Origin: Okeania sp. SIO2C9
GTDB lineage: Bacteria > Cyanobacteriota > Cyanobacteriia > Cyanobacteriales > Microcoleaceae
Direction: 5' to 3'
DNA length: 47,975 bases
Assembly (NCBI RefSeq): GCF_010672455.1
Contig: NZ_JAAHGO010000010.1
Location: 1 to 47,975 of the forward strand
Part shown: positions 46,090-47,975 of the stretch, piece by piece
How positions within the stretch are numbered: position 1 is the stretch's first letter
Layout of the letters: every line of letters begins with the position of its first letter
Made by a program: the position numbers and the translations under genes
The notes under the pieces: generated by a model
Databases searched by the model: none
Seen by the model: only the letters and a program-made list of their open reading frames with translations
What the model was told of the DNA's origin: nothing

Positions 46090-46683
46090 GTGGATGATAA
46101 TTTACCAAAATCGTATCCTGAACCAGAAGAAGTAGAACCATCAGTTCTAAAAGTTAGAGGAAAAACTCTAATCTACGAAAATACTATTTATCAAATTAAC
46201 AACATTACCAGTATTAGTTTGATTGAAGTTAAAAACACTAAAAAAAGAACTATAAATTATTCAATTGTGCGACTTATAGGTGCTATATTACTTATTTCTA
46301 TAGCTGTTATATTACTTCAATCTTCAAACAAAAACTTCCAAATATTTGGCTTATTACTGATAATAGTTGATATTTTGCTATTGTGTCATTATCGACCTAA
46401 TAGAACTTCTGAACAGTATGGTCTAGTTATTGAAGGAAATTCAGGGTATAAAAGCATTATAGTTAGCTCAAGTAAACGATGGATTCAAAGAATAATTGTT
46501 GAATTATGGTTTGTTATGAATTCTGGAACGGGCAAATTAAAACCCTCAACCTTTAACTTTAATGATTATTCGATTAATGGAAGCAATATTGTAGGAACCA
46601 ATTTTGATTCCCCTATCCTATCTAACAATACTATTCAGGGAAATGTAGATGTAGATGTAAAGGTAGATAAGATTATTCCATAA
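46090..46683 (+). CDS. DUF6232-like membrane protein with G/N-rich beta tail
   Basis: 197 residues, GTG start after GGG. Residues 20-45 form a small beta segment (GKTLIYENTIYQINNITSIS), followed by two membrane helices (about 59-73, VRLIGAILLISIAVI; 86-100) and a second beta domain (YGLVIEGNSGYKSIIV). This layout resembles DUF6232-type membrane proteins. The tail, YSINGSNIVGTNFDSP then ILSNNTIQGNVDVDVKVD, is a repetitive beta motif shared with the next gene. I cannot assign a function. Confidence 0.6.
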   Translation: MDDNLPKSYPEPEEVEPSVLKVRGKTLIYENTIYQINNITSISLIEVKNTKKRTINYSIVRLIGAILLISIAVILLQSSNKNFQIFGLLLIIVDILLLCHYRPNRTSEQYGLVIEGNSGYKSIIVSSSKRWIQRIIVELWFVMNSGTGKLKPSTFNFNDYSINGSNIVGTNFDSPILSNNTIQGNVDVDVKVDKIIP

Positions 46684-46754
46684 ACTTTTTAGAATAAAAG
46701 GCATCAGATTATTTTTAAAGTAACAAATTTTTCATAATTAAGTAAGGTTCACAG

Positions 46755-47156
46755 ATGAAAGACAACTCTATCAGCATTGGATCAAATCAAAATTCCCCTA
46801 TAACTGTAGGTAATGAAGTTCAGGGCAATTTTAGTGTTAGTGTTACTGCTTCTATCAAGAAATTACCAGATTCTTCCGAACCAAACAAACCAGGAATTAA
46901 AGAATCTTTGACTCAACTTCAAGCAGCAATTGAAGCAGAATCAAATTTGAGTCAAGAGGATAAAGAAGAAGCTTTAAAGAAATTACAAAGTTTGGCAGAA
47001 GCAGGAAAAAATCCCCAGGAAAACCAACAAAAAGCAAAAGGAGTAATTAGATTTTTTAAAGGCTTATTTACAGAGTTACCTAAGACAGCAAAATTAATTC
47101 AGGAGTGGAAAAAATTATTACCAGCGATCGCCAGTTTCTTTGGATTTGAAAATTAG
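46755..47156 (+). CDS. Small protein: beta-motif head and helical tail
   Basis: 133 residues. Head SISIGSNQNSPITVGNEVQG then NFSVSV repeats the G-S-N..SPI..GN.VQGN.xVxV pattern of the previous gene's tail. The rest is helical: KESLTQLQAAIEAESNLSQE and DKEEALKKLQSLAEAGKN, then KTAKLIQEWKKLLPAIASFF, an amphipathic end ending in FFGFEN. Similar head-helix proteins occur in cyanobacterial NTPase-linked gene clusters, as best I recall. It lies 71 bp after the membrane protein and is probably co-transcribed. ATG at 46755 is clear; no ribosome site is obvious beyond AAGG at 46744. Confidence 0.7.
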   Translation: MKDNSISIGSNQNSPITVGNEVQGNFSVSVTASIKKLPDSSEPNKPGIKESLTQLQAAIEAESNLSQEDKEEALKKLQSLAEAGKNPQENQQKAKGVIRFFKGLFTELPKTAKLIQEWKKLLPAIASFFGFEN

Positions 47157-47257
47157 GATATATCAGCAAATCTTCAGATTACGAAAAGACAACTAAATTG
47201 GTGAGGAATTAAAATTTAATCCCGACTTTGACATACGAGAAAATTCCGACAAAAAAT

Positions 47258-47975
47258 TTACCATTCGTAGGTTGGGTTGAGGAACGTTAGCGGAGCTTAT
47301 CCGTAGGATAAACCAAACAAAATAGAGGTGTATTTCGACTTTTTTCATCTTTCTTTTGCTATATATGGTAGGTTACGCTACTGCTTAACCCAACCTACTG
47401 TATTCCCGACTTTTACAGGTCATAAAATTAGACAAAAAATTTACCATTTGTCGGTTTGGTTGAGGTGGGAAACCTAACAAAAATAGAGATGTATTTCAAT
47501 ATTTTTTCCTCTTCCTTTAGCTATATATGTTGGGTGGCAATATCCCTGAACCCAACTTAGGATATTCCCGACTTTGACACAGGAGAAAATTCCGACAAAA
47601 AATTTACCACTTGTCGGTTTGGTTGAGGTGGGAAACCTAACAAAAATAGAGGTATCTTTCAATTTTTTTCCTCTTCCTTTAGCTATATATGTTGGGTGGC
47701 AATATCCCTGAACCCAACTTAGGATATTCCCGACTTTGACACAGGAGAAAATGCGACAAAAAATTTACCACTTGTCGGTTTGGTTGAGGTGGGAAACCTA
47801 ACAAAAATAGAGATGTATTTCAATATTTTTTCCTCTTCCTTTAGCTATATATGTTGGGTGGCAATATCCCTGAACCCAACTTAGGATATTCCCGACTTTG
47901 ACACAGGAGAAAATTCCGACAAAAAATTTACCACTTGTCGGTTTGGTTGAGGTGGGAAACCTAACAAAAATAGAG
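47258..47975. repeat. 162-bp tandem array running off the window
   Basis: The unit-start marker TTACCA falls at 47258, 47441, 47604, 47765 and 47928, spacings 183, 163, 161 and 163. Units contain TCGGTTTGGTTGAGGTGGG, CCTCTTCCTTTAGCTATATA and a hairpin GTTGGGT...ACCCAAC around GGCAATATCCCTGA. Copies 2-5 are nearly identical; copy 1 has diverged (GTAGGTTGGGTTG in place of GTCGGTTTGGTTG) and its hairpin is longer (GTAGGTTGGGTTGA / TTAACCCAACCTAC, 47267-47398). No ORF of coding character. The true copy number is not visible. Confidence 0.9.

Noticed and set aside
47258-47975. CRISPR-like array at the right edge
   Set aside because: The entire unit is repeated, with no unique spacers between repeats.

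Overview
The window is AT-rich cyanobacterial DNA. HIP1-type GCGATCGC octamers, GUN4 domains, heptanucleotide tandem repeats (GGGAGTA, CAGTTAT, TTCCTTC types), Uma2-family genes, HemE and heavy loads of IS200/IS605, IS1, IS5 and IS630 debris point to a filamentous cyanobacterium of the Oscillatoriales type. Genus cannot be fixed from sequence alone. Gene density is low: much of the DNA is MITEs, tandem arrays, decayed transposases and pseudogenes.

Region 1 (1-20.4 kb) looks like a dispersed metal-starvation locus broken up by mobile DNA. A divergent ABC transporter (znuB-znuC on the minus strand, znuA on the plus strand) shares a perfect 7-1-7 palindrome, TGATAATCATTATCA, the motif known for cyanobacterial Zur. 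The same motif, perfect or nearly so, stands before two stand-alone HisI paralogues (4.1 and 14.0 kb) and before a two-gene unit of a flavoprotein with a Cys-rich tail and a FeoB-like transporter (17.5-20.3 kb). Relics, including the feoB-like 3' end lying next to hisI copy 2, suggest these genes were once closer together. Between them lie moaB, a Uma2 gene, a HbpS/GlcG-family gene, a possible N-formylglutamate amidohydrolase-like gene with a small membrane protein, decayed tnpB, IS1, IS5 and IS630 copies, and one tnpB that is intact apart from a complete group II intron (9793-12169). Removing the intron exactly restores a 405-residue TnpB.

Region 2 (20.4-31 kb) holds a TPR protein, a J-domain protein, an unassigned small transcription unit (19-codon ORF plus a strong terminator), a broken Imm11-like gene, a degenerate riboflavin-synthase-like lumazine protein and a B12-binding radical SAM enzyme, separated by three MITE families.

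Region 3 (31-44 kb) has a Ser/Thr kinase with two GUN4 domains whose zinc-ribbon N-terminus is cut off by an in-frame TAA, a decayed UPF0175 antitoxin, a tandem triplication of Uma2 genes (one intact, two frameshifted), an RTX-DUF192 fusion protein, a six-unit repeat array that has copied the 3' end of the neighbouring epimerase gene, a duplicated 560-bp non-coding block, and hemE.

Region 4 (44-48 kb) has an NB-ARC STAND ATPase with an N-terminal HTH, divergent from two small genes that share a short G/N-rich beta motif. It may be a small signalling or conflict module. The window ends inside a 162-bp tandem array.

All calls are from reading the sequence. No database search was run.
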